Part shown: positions 1 through 7,999 of the stretch, piece after piece | Layout of the letters: every line of letters starts with the position of its first letter | Position numbering within the stretch: position 1 is the first letter of the stretch | Source of the DNA: Bacillota bacterium | Lineage (GTDB): Bacteria > Bacillota > Clostridia > Lachnospirales > Lachnospiraceae | Reading direction: 5' to 3' | Length of the DNA stretch: 64,000 bases | Assembly (NCBI GenBank): GCA_023411555.1 | Contig: JAEYOQ010000033.1 | Span: forward strand, 32,390 to 96,389 | Translations under genes and position numbers: made by a program | Notes under the pieces: generated by a model | The model's database searches: none | Seen by the model: the letters and a program-made list of their open reading frames with translations, nothing else | What the model was told of the DNA's origin: nothing

Positions 1-484
1 TCTCATAATTACCCTCATTCGTGAATTCTATAAAGCCGAAGGCCGAGATATTACGAGGCTTATCACCTGTATTCTTTAAGGTAACCTTCCACACCTCATG
101 AGTCTTGTTCAAGGGGACATAATATAATACCTCAGATTCAATTCCCTTATACTGTGCTTTTATTGTGGTATAAGCAGTGCCATGGTGGCACTGACTGGAA
201 AACTCGGTCAGCGGCTTGCCTACGGGCTGCCAAGAAGCAGACCAATAATCCTTCTCATCATCATCACGCAGATAAACATATCTCCCCGGTTTATCCTCCT
301 GATTGAAGATGTAACGACTTATTCTTCCGTTGGCACCACTCTTTACGAAGCTGTAACCACCTGCATTGTTAGAGATGATTGCACCATACTCCGGTGAACC
401 CAGATAATTTGCCCAAGGCGCCGGTGTATCCGGTCTCGTAATGACATACTCCTTGTTTTTCTCGTCAAAATAACCGTATTTCAT
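1..484 (-). CDS. GH94 family glycoside phosphorylase, N-terminal part (runs off window)
   Basis: The minus strand is open from an ATG at 484 to the window edge (161 codons seen). The N-terminus MKYGYFDEKNKEYVITRP, followed by TPAPWANYLG and NNAGGYSF, is the characteristic opening of GH94 phosphorylases (cellobiose, cellodextrin and N,N'-diacetylchitobiose phosphorylases). These enzymes split beta-glycosidic bonds with phosphate inside the cell and so save ATP. A GGGAGGT ribosome binding site precedes the ATG. It lies 84 bases downstream of the GH8 gene on the same strand and is probably its operon partner. The catalytic Asp and phosphate site are outside the window, so substrate specificity cannot be read. 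The family call is firm; the substrate is open. Confidence 0.9.
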   Translation of the reverse strand, partial: MKYGYFDEKNKEYVITRPDTPAPWANYLGSPEYGAIISNNAGGYSFVKSGANGRISRYIFNQEDKPGRYVYLRDDDEKDYWSASWQPVGKPLTEFSSQCHHGTAYTTIKAQYKGIESEVLYYVPLNKTHEVWKVTLKNTGDKPRNISAFGFIEFTNEGNYE

Positions 485-568
485 ATTTACCTCCCTCATC
501 GCGCAAATCGCGCTTTTACTTATGAAATAAACCCCAAAGGGTAACTTCCAAGCTTAATATCCATATTA

Positions 569-1696
569 CTAATAAATCCTGTAATTTCCACTCAATGCCA
601 GTAGAGCAAACAGGTACAAACAATTATCATAATAACGGCGTTCTCCCCTACGAAGCGGCGTTCTCCAGAAAAGATCGACACATTCCTTCTGATACCTTCC
701 TTTGCTGGCTAAGGATGCCTGAGCATTGGTTGCTATGATTGCCACCGGATGAAGTGCCTTCTCTTCGATAATAGTACCGTCCAGCTCATATACCATATCA
801 TTCCTGCCCTTCACAGTCTCACTGAAGAAGGTCTGAATCTTATCGGCACACTCACTTTCCCATTCATCTGCCGCAAACCATTCATAATCCAGTCCCAGAT
901 TGGCAGGTACTCGGTAAGCATCGCTGTAATAACGATCTCTCTTATCCTTTCTGTAAGGACTTCCATCATAGTGTGCATACTCAGGTGCAAGTCCGGTTAC
1001 AGGATGGCAGGCTTTCTTCAGATATTCTCTGCTTGCTTTTGCTGCCCCCTTCCAAAACTCCCTGTCCTCTTCATTGGCCCATAAAGCGAACAACTCATAA
1101 AAATGCGGTAGATGATAGGAAGGATCGGTGAAATTACAGTTGGGTATAAACTTGATAAGCCTATTGGAGCCCTCCCACATAGGATCTCCGGGAAAACCCT
1201 CTTCTCCCTTATGTAGGCAAGCATATAGAATATTCCTCGCTTCTTTGGAGTATTGAAAAATTCCATCGCCATCTCCCCAGCGATTTGAAGCAAAGAACAA
1301 AGCCAGAGCAAAGTACTCTTCCCCATCAGGAGCAGGTCCCTCCGAATTCTTCGTCCCGTCAGGCTGAACAGACCAGGCAAAGTAACCCTTATTCCAGCCA
1401 TAGTCCATCCACATATATGATTTTACAAACTTCCAGAGCTTATCAAATTCCTTCTTCCAGTTTCTCTGCACACACATCATCATAGCATAGGACATACCTT
1501 CCGTTCTGACATCATAATTACCGGTGTCTTCAAAATAAGCCATATCCTCACCGACCTCATGATAAAACCTCTCATCCTCGGTCCCATAGAATATAGTTTG
1601 ATATGCTTCCTCTACTCTGCTTTCAATTTCCTTCGCATCGTATCCAAACTCCTGTAACAGATTACGATACTTCCCTGTATAAAATGCCCCCTTCAT
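569..1696 (-). CDS. GH8 reducing-end xylose-releasing exo-oligoxylanase (Rex)
   Basis: A 375-residue protein without a signal peptide, so cytoplasmic. It has the length and motifs of GH8 Rex enzymes, which remove xylose from the reducing end of imported xylo-oligosaccharides. The likely general acid is Glu66 in VRTEGMSYAMMM. Asp124 in PAPDGEEYFALALFF and Asp259 in YYSDAYRVPANLGLDYEWF match the conserved GH8 acidic residues; the latter is at the position of the Rex general base. The start has a GGAGGT site seven bases upstream. It is transcribed toward the GH94 gene, and a xylulokinase lies 2 kb away, so the area is consistent with hemicellulose-sugar use. Activity on xylan-derived oligomers is inferred from the family. 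Confidence 0.9.
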   Translation of the reverse strand: MKGAFYTGKYRNLLQEFGYDAKEIESRVEEAYQTIFYGTEDERFYHEVGEDMAYFEDTGNYDVRTEGMSYAMMMCVQRNWKKEFDKLWKFVKSYMWMDYGWNKGYFAWSVQPDGTKNSEGPAPDGEEYFALALFFASNRWGDGDGIFQYSKEARNILYACLHKGEEGFPGDPMWEGSNRLIKFIPNCNFTDPSYHLPHFYELFALWANEEDREFWKGAAKASREYLKKACHPVTGLAPEYAHYDGSPYRKDKRDRYYSDAYRVPANLGLDYEWFAADEWESECADKIQTFFSETVKGRNDMVYELDGTIIEEKALHPVAIIATNAQASLASKGRYQKECVDLFWRTPLRRGERRYYDNCLYLFALLALSGNYRIY

Positions 1697-1891
1697 AGCT
1701 TACCTCCAAGATAAAGTATTATCCTCAACTAGAACAGTATATCGGCCTGCTGAAAACATTTAAGCCACTAATAGCTTACGTCTTCTATCCCTTTATTCAC
1801 AATGGAGTTAATTATCCTTTTTTTGTAATATCTGCTATTTTTATACATGAAACAAGTATCATAATCTTTTTCGCTACTTAGGCTTGCTGAA

Positions 1892-2773
1892 TTATCTCTT
1901 GCTTTTGACCAATAAATCCTTTAGTTCCTCAACGGAAAAGTGATAGTGGGTATTGCAAAAATGGCAATTTACCTCAATGGGTTTCTCTTCTTCAATCATT
2001 TCCGTAATCTCTTTTTGACCAATAGATATAATCGCCTTCTCCACTCTTTCCTTTGTACAGTTACATTCGAAGGCTACTGGCTGCTTTTCCATAGGCTCCA
2101 AACCAAAATCCCCTAGAATGTGCTCCAGTATCATCTCTGGAGACATCTCTTGATCCAGTAGGGATGTGATACTGGTTATTTCGTTCACTTTTTTCTCAAG
2201 GCTATCAATAACGGCATCCTCTGCAAAGGGCATCAGCTGTATAATAAAGCCTCCCGCTTGTCTTACGGTATTATCCTTATTCATCAACACCCCAAGGGCT
2301 ACCACAGACGGTACCTGCTCACTAGTCGCATAATAATAGGCGATATCCTCTGCAATCTCTCCAGATACCAGATGGGTCTGCCCGGTATAAGGTTCCTTCA
2401 ATCCAAGATCCTTAATAACACTTAGTATACCTGCACCTACTGCTCCTCCTACGTCAAGCTTCCCCTTGTCATTGGCATGAAGAATAACCTCCGGGTTATG
2501 AGCATACCCCTTCACAGTTCCCTTAGAATCAGCTGTTACAGTAATTCCTCCGATCGGTCCGCTGCCTTTAATCTGAAGAGTAAGGATATCCTCCTCTCCC
2601 TTCATCATGCTTCCCATCATGGCACCGGCAGTCAGAAGCCTCCCAAGAGCGGCTGTCGCCACCGGACTTGTCCCATGAATGCTGCGCGCATGCTCTACCA
2701 GTTCTTTCGTCGTAGCGGCAAAGGCACGTATTTGATTTTCAGCTGCACTAGCACGTATAATATAATCGGTCAT
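1892..2773 (-). CDS. hslO: Hsp33 redox-regulated chaperone
   Basis: A 293-residue cytosolic holdase chaperone. The N-terminal part (DYIIRASAAENQIRAFAATT, then the GxGPIGGITV region) is typical of Hsp33. The C-terminal zinc switch has the four expected cysteines, in ECNC (about residue 237) and NCHFCNTHYHF (about 270). Oxidation releases zinc and activates the chaperone. The ATG has a GGAAGGAG site. The gene starts 48 bases after the methyltransferase gene stop on the same strand, so the two may be co-transcribed. Nothing unusual is seen. Confidence 0.95.
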   Translation of the reverse strand: MTDYIIRASAAENQIRAFAATTKELVEHARSIHGTSPVATAALGRLLTAGAMMGSMMKGEEDILTLQIKGSGPIGGITVTADSKGTVKGYAHNPEVILHANDKGKLDVGGAVGAGILSVIKDLGLKEPYTGQTHLVSGEIAEDIAYYYATSEQVPSVVALGVLMNKDNTVRQAGGFIIQLMPFAEDAVIDSLEKKVNEITSITSLLDQEMSPEMILEHILGDFGLEPMEKQPVAFECNCTKERVEKAIISIGQKEITEMIEEEKPIEVNCHFCNTHYHFSVEELKDLLVKSKR

Positions 2774-2821
2774 AATCTACTCCTTCCAAAACCTGTTAAT
2801 TGAATTTTGCATTAGATGATT

Positions 2822-3589
2822 CTATACATATAGCTTATTATCCTGTCTCTTCTCCCTGGCAATGATATAAACTCTCTCGCAGTCCTTTTTGGGCTTTTTT
2901 TCGGTTAACATGTCATAGATTGCTACCAGCTCCATACCTGCTTCCTCGATTAGACTGGAGACTGTATCTAATGAATATGCTCTGCGATAATGCGTCTCCT
3001 CATATTTACGATAAAGCCCATCTCCCTCAGGGATAAATAGGGACAAATTCACCTCATTTATCATCTCATCTTCATAATAAGTATTCTCCCAGATAAAACT
3101 GCCCTCTTCACGGTTCTCCGCAATCGTATTATCCCCAAGAACCTCCTCATAAGCATATCTGGTATCCAAATCAAAGATGAAGAGACCACCCGGATCCAAA
3201 TAATTATTAACTAATCTAAATACCTTAAGCAGTTCCTCCTCATGCAGGATATAATTCATACTATCGCAGACACTGATTACAGCTGCCACCGTTCCATAGA
3301 GTTCGAATTCTCTCATATCCTGACATAAATACAATATGTTATCTTCGTCAGTGCTATTCGCTCTGGCAATAGCAAGCATCTCCTCAGAATAATCAATTCC
3401 AATCAAATCAAAGCCACGTTCTGCCAAACGTCGAGTCATACTCCCGGTTCCGCACCCAAGCTCTAGGAGTAGCCCCTTCTCAATCTTATTCTTGTTTAAT
3501 AGGTGTTGTACATAATCAGCCCACTCTTCATATGGTACATTGTCCATAAAAAGATCATAGACTGATGCAAAGCCACTATAAGGCTGCAT
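2822..3589 (-). CDS. Class I SAM-dependent methyltransferase
   Basis: A 255-residue protein read from the ATG at 3589, which has AAAGGAG nine bases upstream. An open frame extends 23 codons further, but no start there has a site. Motif I is LLLELGCGTGSMTRRLAERG with the acidic post-I residue in DLIGIDYSEEML. DMREF and the VISVCDSMNYIL region follow. This is the methyltransferase domain 11/25 type often annotated as a ubiE-like or generic methyltransferase. The substrate is unknown. It sits directly before hslO on the same strand. The true reaction cannot be inferred from context. Confidence 0.88.
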   Translation of the reverse strand: MQPYSGFASVYDLFMDNVPYEEWADYVQHLLNKNKIEKGLLLELGCGTGSMTRRLAERGFDLIGIDYSEEMLAIARANSTDEDNILYLCQDMREFELYGTVAAVISVCDSMNYILHEEELLKVFRLVNNYLDPGGLFIFDLDTRYAYEEVLGDNTIAENREEGSFIWENTYYEDEMINEVNLSLFIPEGDGLYRKYEETHYRRAYSLDTVSSLIEEAGMELVAIYDMLTEKKPKKDCERVYIIAREKRQDNKLYV

Positions 3590-3777
3590 CGCTTGCAGCT
3601 CCTTTCTAATCATGAATAGGCAGCAAGCTGATAATCTATAACCAAGCCCTGCTGCCATAATTTGTGTGTAGAATTTCTTTTCGTAAACTAATGTTTCTCA
3701 TTCATTTACTATTTATGCTATTATTTCTGCTAAATTATTCTACCATATATGCTTATTGTTATCAAATCAAAAAAATA

Positions 3778-3808
3778 AAGGGTGCTGTTTATTGATAACA
3801 ACACCCTT
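3778..3808 (-). terminator. Intrinsic terminator after xylB
   Basis: A 12-bp stem (AAGGGTG... with one G-U pair on the minus transcript) around a 7-base loop, followed on the minus strand by a T-rich tract (TTATTTTTTT). It lies 28 bases beyond the xylB stop. Confidence 0.85.
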
Positions 3809-3835
3809 GATATACCTATTTCTTGCATCCTTCTC

Positions 3836-5305
3836 TTAAGCCATCTTATCGTAAATATTCTTCAGTGCTGGATATAGCTCCTTGAATATCTCATACTTTT
3901 TATTGTAGAGCTCAACTTCCTTCGGATCCTGCTCGGTAGTATCGATCACCTTAATCAGCTTGCTCGAGGCTTCCTCAACGTCAGCATACTTACCGCAACC
4001 TACAGTAGCAAGGATCGCTGCACCGAAAGCGGGACCCTCTTCTGAATTGATCTTATCAACCTTAACATTTAATACATCCGCAATAATTTTACACCATAAC
4101 GGGCTCTTAGCACCTCCGCCATTGATACGAATGCGCTCAATATCTACACCCAGTGATTTTACAATTTCAAAGGAATCGCGAAGTGCAAAGGCAACCCCTT
4201 CAAGGACAGCCTGAGTCATATCAGCTCTGGTGGTATCCATGGTCATTCCGATAAAGGTACCTCTTGCATTTGGATTATTGTGAGGGGTTCTCTCTCCCAT
4301 CAAGTATGGCAGAAAGTATACATTATTCTCACCAAGCTTTGTGATTGCCTGCTGCTCCTTGCCATATTCCTTTGTTCCGATGATTTCATCCATCCACCAT
4401 TTATTGGAGGCTGCTGCCGAGAGCATAACTCCCATGAAATGATATTTACCATCTGCATGGGCAAAGGCATGAAGGGAATTATTATCATCCACTGCAAATT
4501 CTTTCGTCGAAATAAATACAACACCAGAGGTTCCTAAGGAGACATTACATTTACCTGCACCTACGGTTCCTGTTCCGACTGCTGCAACTGCTTGATCGCC
4601 GCCACCTGCAATAATCTTTACATTGGTAGAAAGCTCCAGCTCCTTAGCAGCCTTCTCTGTCATGTTGCCTACCACCTGATAGGACTCATGTATCTTAGGC
4701 ATCTGCTCTTCCTTTAATCCACAGAGGTCAAGCATTTCCTTCGACCAGCATTTATTCTTAACATCAAGGAGTAGCATGCCGGATGCATCAGATACATCGG
4801 TACAATGAATACCGGAAAGCATATATGCAATGTAATCCTTTGGTAGCATAACCTTCTTAATTTTAGCAAAATTCTCAGGTTCATGCTTTCTTACCCACAA
4901 GAGCTTCGGTGCAGTAAAACCGGTTAATGCCATATTCGCTGTGTAGCTAGAGATCTTCTCTCTTCCAATCTCATTGTTCAGATAGTCACATTCTTCCTGA
5001 GTACGTCCGTCATTCCACAGAATAGCCGGGCGGATAACCTTATCATTCTCATCCAGAATAACCATTCCATGCATCTGTCCGCTAAAGCTGATACCATCAA
5101 TCTGAGCTTTGTCCTGGTCCTTGGTTAATTCCTTTATCCCATCCACCAGAGCAGTGTACCAATCCTCCGGGTTCTGCTCGGACCAGCCGGTCTTCGGAAA
5201 ATAAAGTGGATATTCTCTTGTAACGATACTCTTAATGTCTCCTGCCTCATCCATCAGAAGGAGCTTCATAGAAGAGGTTCCTAAATCTACTCCTACGTAT
5301 AACAT
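3836..5305 (-). CDS. xylB: Xylulokinase
   Basis: A 489-residue FGGY-family sugar kinase that phosphorylates D-xylulose at O5 with ATP, feeding the pentose phosphate pathway. Visible motifs: N-terminal phosphate loop GVDLGTSSMKLLLMD, the GQMHGMV substrate segment typical of xylulokinases, DVSDASGMLL, the catalytic-Asp region GGGDQAVAAVG (about residue 235), LGTSGVVF, and the C-terminal INGGGAKSPLWCKIIADV adenosine segment. Length is normal. The start has a GGAGAG site. It is transcribed divergently from a ROK regulator, the classic xylR-xylB arrangement, and ends at a strong terminator. No xylose isomerase is in the window. Confidence 0.95.
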   Translation of the reverse strand: MLYVGVDLGTSSMKLLLMDEAGDIKSIVTREYPLYFPKTGWSEQNPEDWYTALVDGIKELTKDQDKAQIDGISFSGQMHGMVILDENDKVIRPAILWNDGRTQEECDYLNNEIGREKISSYTANMALTGFTAPKLLWVRKHEPENFAKIKKVMLPKDYIAYMLSGIHCTDVSDASGMLLLDVKNKCWSKEMLDLCGLKEEQMPKIHESYQVVGNMTEKAAKELELSTNVKIIAGGGDQAVAAVGTGTVGAGKCNVSLGTSGVVFISTKEFAVDDNNSLHAFAHADGKYHFMGVMLSAAASNKWWMDEIIGTKEYGKEQQAITKLGENNVYFLPYLMGERTPHNNPNARGTFIGMTMDTTRADMTQAVLEGVAFALRDSFEIVKSLGVDIERIRINGGGAKSPLWCKIIADVLNVKVDKINSEEGPAFGAAILATVGCGKYADVEEASSKLIKVIDTTEQDPKEVELYNKKYEIFKELYPALKNIYDKMA

Positions 5306-5371
5306 AGCATTCTCTCCTTTATATTTTGGTTTATGTCAATTGATTTGATGAATAAACTAATGTCTGAAATT

Positions 5372-5400
5372 ACTATATCAACTTGTATTAACGATGTCAA
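5372..5400 (-). promoter_or_regulatory. Sigma-A promoter of xylB
   Basis: On the minus strand TTGACA (5400-5395), a 17-base spacer and TATAGT (5377-5372). The predicted start is near 5365, leaving a leader of about 60 bases. Right behind it lies TTAGTTTATT (5360-5351), which resembles a half-site of XylR-type operators; the repressor would then block early elongation. The operator call is inference. Confidence 0.7.
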
Positions 5401-5619
5401 GTAGAACCGTAAAAAGCGGCAAACCTATTGATTTATTCTATTCTTGTTAAATTACTAAACTATTCTAAATAATTTCTCTTTCCAAAAAAAAGAATATATG
5501 TTAACATAATATCAAAATTATCAATGATTCATGATATTTCACTCCGTTCGTATACTTGCAAGCAAGCTTGTGGTATACTCACTACGTTCTTTAATAATTT
5601 TATACGAAGGGTGACTGTA
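5401..5619 (+). promoter_or_regulatory. Upstream region of the ROK regulator gene with hairpin
   Basis: AT-rich DNA between the xylB promoter and the ROK gene. It holds a 12-bp palindrome TATGTTAACATA at 5497-5508 and, further down, an inverted repeat at 5550-5578 in which two GTATAC hexamers flank a CAAGC-AA-GCTTG hairpin. ATTACTAAACTA at about 5451 could be a second XylR half-site. No convincing -35/-10 pair stands out for the regulator gene. Confidence 0.3.
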
Positions 5620-6780
5620 ATGATAACTGGCAGTAAAGAACTCATAAGAGATATAAATACAAATCTGGTTTTAGAGACGATTATTAATCATACAGCAATC
5701 TCAAGAGCTGCAATTGCCAAGCATCTAGGCTTGACTAAGGCAACGATATCGGCAATCGTACAGGAGCTGATTAGTAAAAAGCTTGTCATAGAAATTGGCA
5801 GTGATGATACCAGTTTAGGTAGAAAACCCATCTTACTCAGTCTGCATAAAAAAGCAGGCTATGTAGTCTGTATTGACATTGGAGTAGATACCATATCTGC
5901 ATTGGTATCCGATCTTATTGGGGAGGACTGTAGCTTAAAGCAGATCAAGACTCCGAAGAATGCTGCAAATATAGTCAATGTTTTAATCGAATTAATCGAG
6001 TCAATGAAGCTTCCTAAGGATACTCCTTATGATCTGGTGGGTATTACACTTGGTATTCATGGTGTCATAGCCAATAATCAAGTATCCTTTGCACCATACT
6101 ATAACTTGTCCGGAATTAATCTTGCAGAGGGTCTTGAGAGTCATTTCAACACCCATGTATATCTTGAAAACGAAGCAAATCTCTCCGTTATTGGTGAGAA
6201 GACCTTCCAATATGATTACGCTAACATTGCCAATATCAGTGTTCATTCCGGAATTGGTCTTGGTATTATTATAAATCATCAGCTATATACCGGCTATAAC
6301 GGAAGAGCTGGTGAAATTGGTCATACCATAATTGAGATTGATGGCAGACAATGTCCTTGCGGCAGTAAGGGATGTTTCGAGCAATATGCCTCTGAGCGAA
6401 ATCTATTACGCGAATATTCCAAAATGAAGAATGTTGATGAAGTAACCTTCGAACAGTTCAGAGCAGCTTATGAAGCAGGGGATTCGGATGCGAATAAGAT
6501 TATGGATGATTTCGTAAAATATATGTCCATTGGTATCAATAATATACTAAATGCTTACAATCCCGATATTGTGATAATCAATAGCTCTTTCACCATATTT
6601 TTCCCGCATATCACAGAAAAGATTGAAGCAGCCTTAACAAGTCGGATGAACAGCTATATTCGTATTGTACCCAGTGTATTGCAAGACACCTCGATCCTGC
6701 TTGGCGGTGTTTGCGTAGCAATTAAGGGGTTCCTTGGAGTAGACAACCTTAAGCTAAATCATATTAATCTCAGAAACTAA
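5620..6780 (+). CDS. xylR: ROK family transcriptional regulator, probably xylose repressor
   Basis: A 386-residue protein from the ATG at 5620, preceded by AAGGGTGA; 32 codons of upstream open frame lack a better start. N-terminal winged helix-turn-helix at about residues 15-65 (ISRAAIAKHLGLTKATISAI, GRKPILL wing). The ROK domain follows, with the zinc-binding signature CPCGSKGCFEQYAS (about 245) preceded by GEIGHTIIEIDG. The catalytic glucokinase residues are not needed in repressors. The divergent position to xylB strongly suggests that it controls xylose use, releasing DNA when it binds the sugar. Other ROK regulators such as NagC relatives look similar, so the sugar is inferred from the neighbour. 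Confidence 0.85.
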   Translation: MITGSKELIRDINTNLVLETIINHTAISRAAIAKHLGLTKATISAIVQELISKKLVIEIGSDDTSLGRKPILLSLHKKAGYVVCIDIGVDTISALVSDLIGEDCSLKQIKTPKNAANIVNVLIELIESMKLPKDTPYDLVGITLGIHGVIANNQVSFAPYYNLSGINLAEGLESHFNTHVYLENEANLSVIGEKTFQYDYANIANISVHSGIGLGIIINHQLYTGYNGRAGEIGHTIIEIDGRQCPCGSKGCFEQYASERNLLREYSKMKNVDEVTFEQFRAAYEAGDSDANKIMDDFVKYMSIGINNILNAYNPDIVIINSSFTIFFPHITEKIEAALTSRMNSYIRIVPSVLQDTSILLGGVCVAIKGFLGVDNLKLNHINLRN

Positions 6781-6807
6781 GATTTATGTTATTTGATATA
6801 GAGCAAT

Positions 6808-6870
6808 ATAATAGGCTGTTATAGCCGGATACTTCTGCCAAGGAGTATTCCGATTATAGCAGCCTTATTA
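6808..6870. terminator. Bidirectional terminator between convergent genes
   Basis: AATAGGCTG...CAGCCTTATT inverted repeat with a further CGGA-TACT / AGTA-TTCCG inner stem, AT-rich on both flanks. It separates the plus-strand ROK gene from the minus-strand HAD gene. Confidence 0.7.
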
Positions 6871-6898
6871 TTTGCGTGCTTCTTCCGATTCATATCGC

Positions 6899-7627
6899 TT
6901 AAATCTTACTAATATAGTCTATCAGCTCTTCCCAATCGCTAATGGTAAGACACCCCTCTTTAGGCACTAATTTATTGTGATTATGAATAGCGCCCCTGTA
7001 CCATACCGGGGATATCCCCATATTCAACGCGCCCTCCACATCAAAATAAGCATTATCCCCGCAGTACCAAACCTCATTCGGTCTTAGCTTCGCTTTTCTT
7101 AAGGCAAGCTCAAATATCCTGCTATGGGGTTTACGAAAGACATATTCACTGGTAGCAAGAATAAATTCAAACTCATTCTCCGGAATCAATGTATTAATTC
7201 TATCCTCCAAGGCTTTTCCACTAAAGGATATATTACTTATGACAGCGGTTCTGATGTTCTGATCCTTAAGATATCGTAGAAGCTTCTCAATATTTTTAGT
7301 AGGCTTCCCTTTGGCAGAATTATCCCAAAAAATCTTCTCCACTTCCTCGGGTGATAGGTCAAACTCGATATCATAATAATCATACATATATCTCTGAAAA
7401 ATGTGATTATGGATTTCGATATGAATCGCCTTTCTAACATCTGGGTCATATCGACCAATCTCTTTATTTAAGCTCTTTACGAATTCCTGCAAATCCTTTG
7501 AAGATATATTGTAGGGATTTCTAAGTGCATGCTTTAAGACTGCCTTCGTTCCGGCCTCTTCGTTAAAGATTTCCTCTGCAATCAAAGTCTGTCCATAATC
7601 GAACATTATCATCTTCGGCTTATTCAT
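6899..7627 (-). CDS. HAD family hydrolase
   Basis: A 242-residue cytosolic phosphatase-like protein of HAD subfamily IA. Motif I is MFDYGQTL, where the usual second Asp (DxD) is replaced by Gly-Gln, although the nucleophile Asp9 is kept. Motif II is VISNISFSG (Ser), motif III is the Lys in EYVFRKPHSRIF, and motif IV is YCGDNAYFDVEGA. A helical cap lies at about residues 18-95. The DYGQT variant suggests altered acid/base chemistry compared with classical phosphatases. The start has a GAGAGG site. The substrate is unknown. The downstream end meets the xylR terminator. Confidence 0.85.
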   Translation of the reverse strand: MNKPKMIMFDYGQTLIAEEIFNEEAGTKAVLKHALRNPYNISSKDLQEFVKSLNKEIGRYDPDVRKAIHIEIHNHIFQRYMYDYYDIEFDLSPEEVEKIFWDNSAKGKPTKNIEKLLRYLKDQNIRTAVISNISFSGKALEDRINTLIPENEFEFILATSEYVFRKPHSRIFELALRKAKLRPNEVWYCGDNAYFDVEGALNMGISPVWYRGAIHNHNKLVPKEGCLTISDWEELIDYISKI

Positions 7628-7664
7628 CTGCTACCTCTCTATCCTCTTTTGTTCTATTATTTAA

Positions 7665-7877
7665 TTACGTAGACTCTTCCTTCTTCGACTCTTTCTTAAG
7701 CTCATTCTTACGTTTTGTAATCAATCCGCCAATTCTTCCTGACTCCTTAGCCGTAAGAGATTTCCACCCTGTTGCCATCACTTTATCCAGATAGCCAAGC
7801 TCTTCCGCAATTTCATATTTTAGCTTTTCCTCTGGTTTTATATTGTTTAAGTCTATCTCCTCGTTCTTCTTACTCAT
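7665..7877 (-). CDS. Small acid-soluble spore protein, alpha/beta type
   Basis: A 70-residue protein from the ATG at 7877, with AAGGGTGA upstream. It carries the alpha/beta SASP hallmarks LKYEIAEELGYLDKV (GPR protease recognition region) and ESGRIGGLITKRKNELKK (conserved DNA-binding helix segment). Such proteins coat spore DNA in the forespore, give UV and heat resistance, and are degraded at germination. The lysine-rich tail and the WKSLTAKESG insertion are typical of a clostridial subtype. The longest frame adds 19 codons without a site. It indicates an endospore former. Expression from a sigma-G promoter is expected, but I could not identify one with confidence. Confidence 0.85.
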   Translation of the reverse strand: MSKKNEEIDLNNIKPEEKLKYEIAEELGYLDKVMATGWKSLTAKESGRIGGLITKRKNELKKESKKEEST

Positions 7878-7999
7878 ATTAGTCACCCTTTCCGTCATGT
7901 TTGTGTTATATTCTGCAGCCCTACAGAGGTTCAAAGTTATTATCCTCTGAGGTGGTATTATCCTTACACATTATTTCATGACTAGAGTGTAACCAATTT

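Noticed and set aside
5497..5508. 12-bp palindrome TATGTTAACATA as a specific operator
   Set aside because: In a 64-kb AT-rich window several such palindromes are expected by chance; without conservation it is only mentioned, not called.
5524..5619. N-terminal extension of the ROK regulator from an ATG at 5524
   Set aside because: The extra 32 residues are not seen in ROK repressors, and no ribosome binding site precedes that ATG, while 5620 has one and leads directly into the helix-turn-helix.
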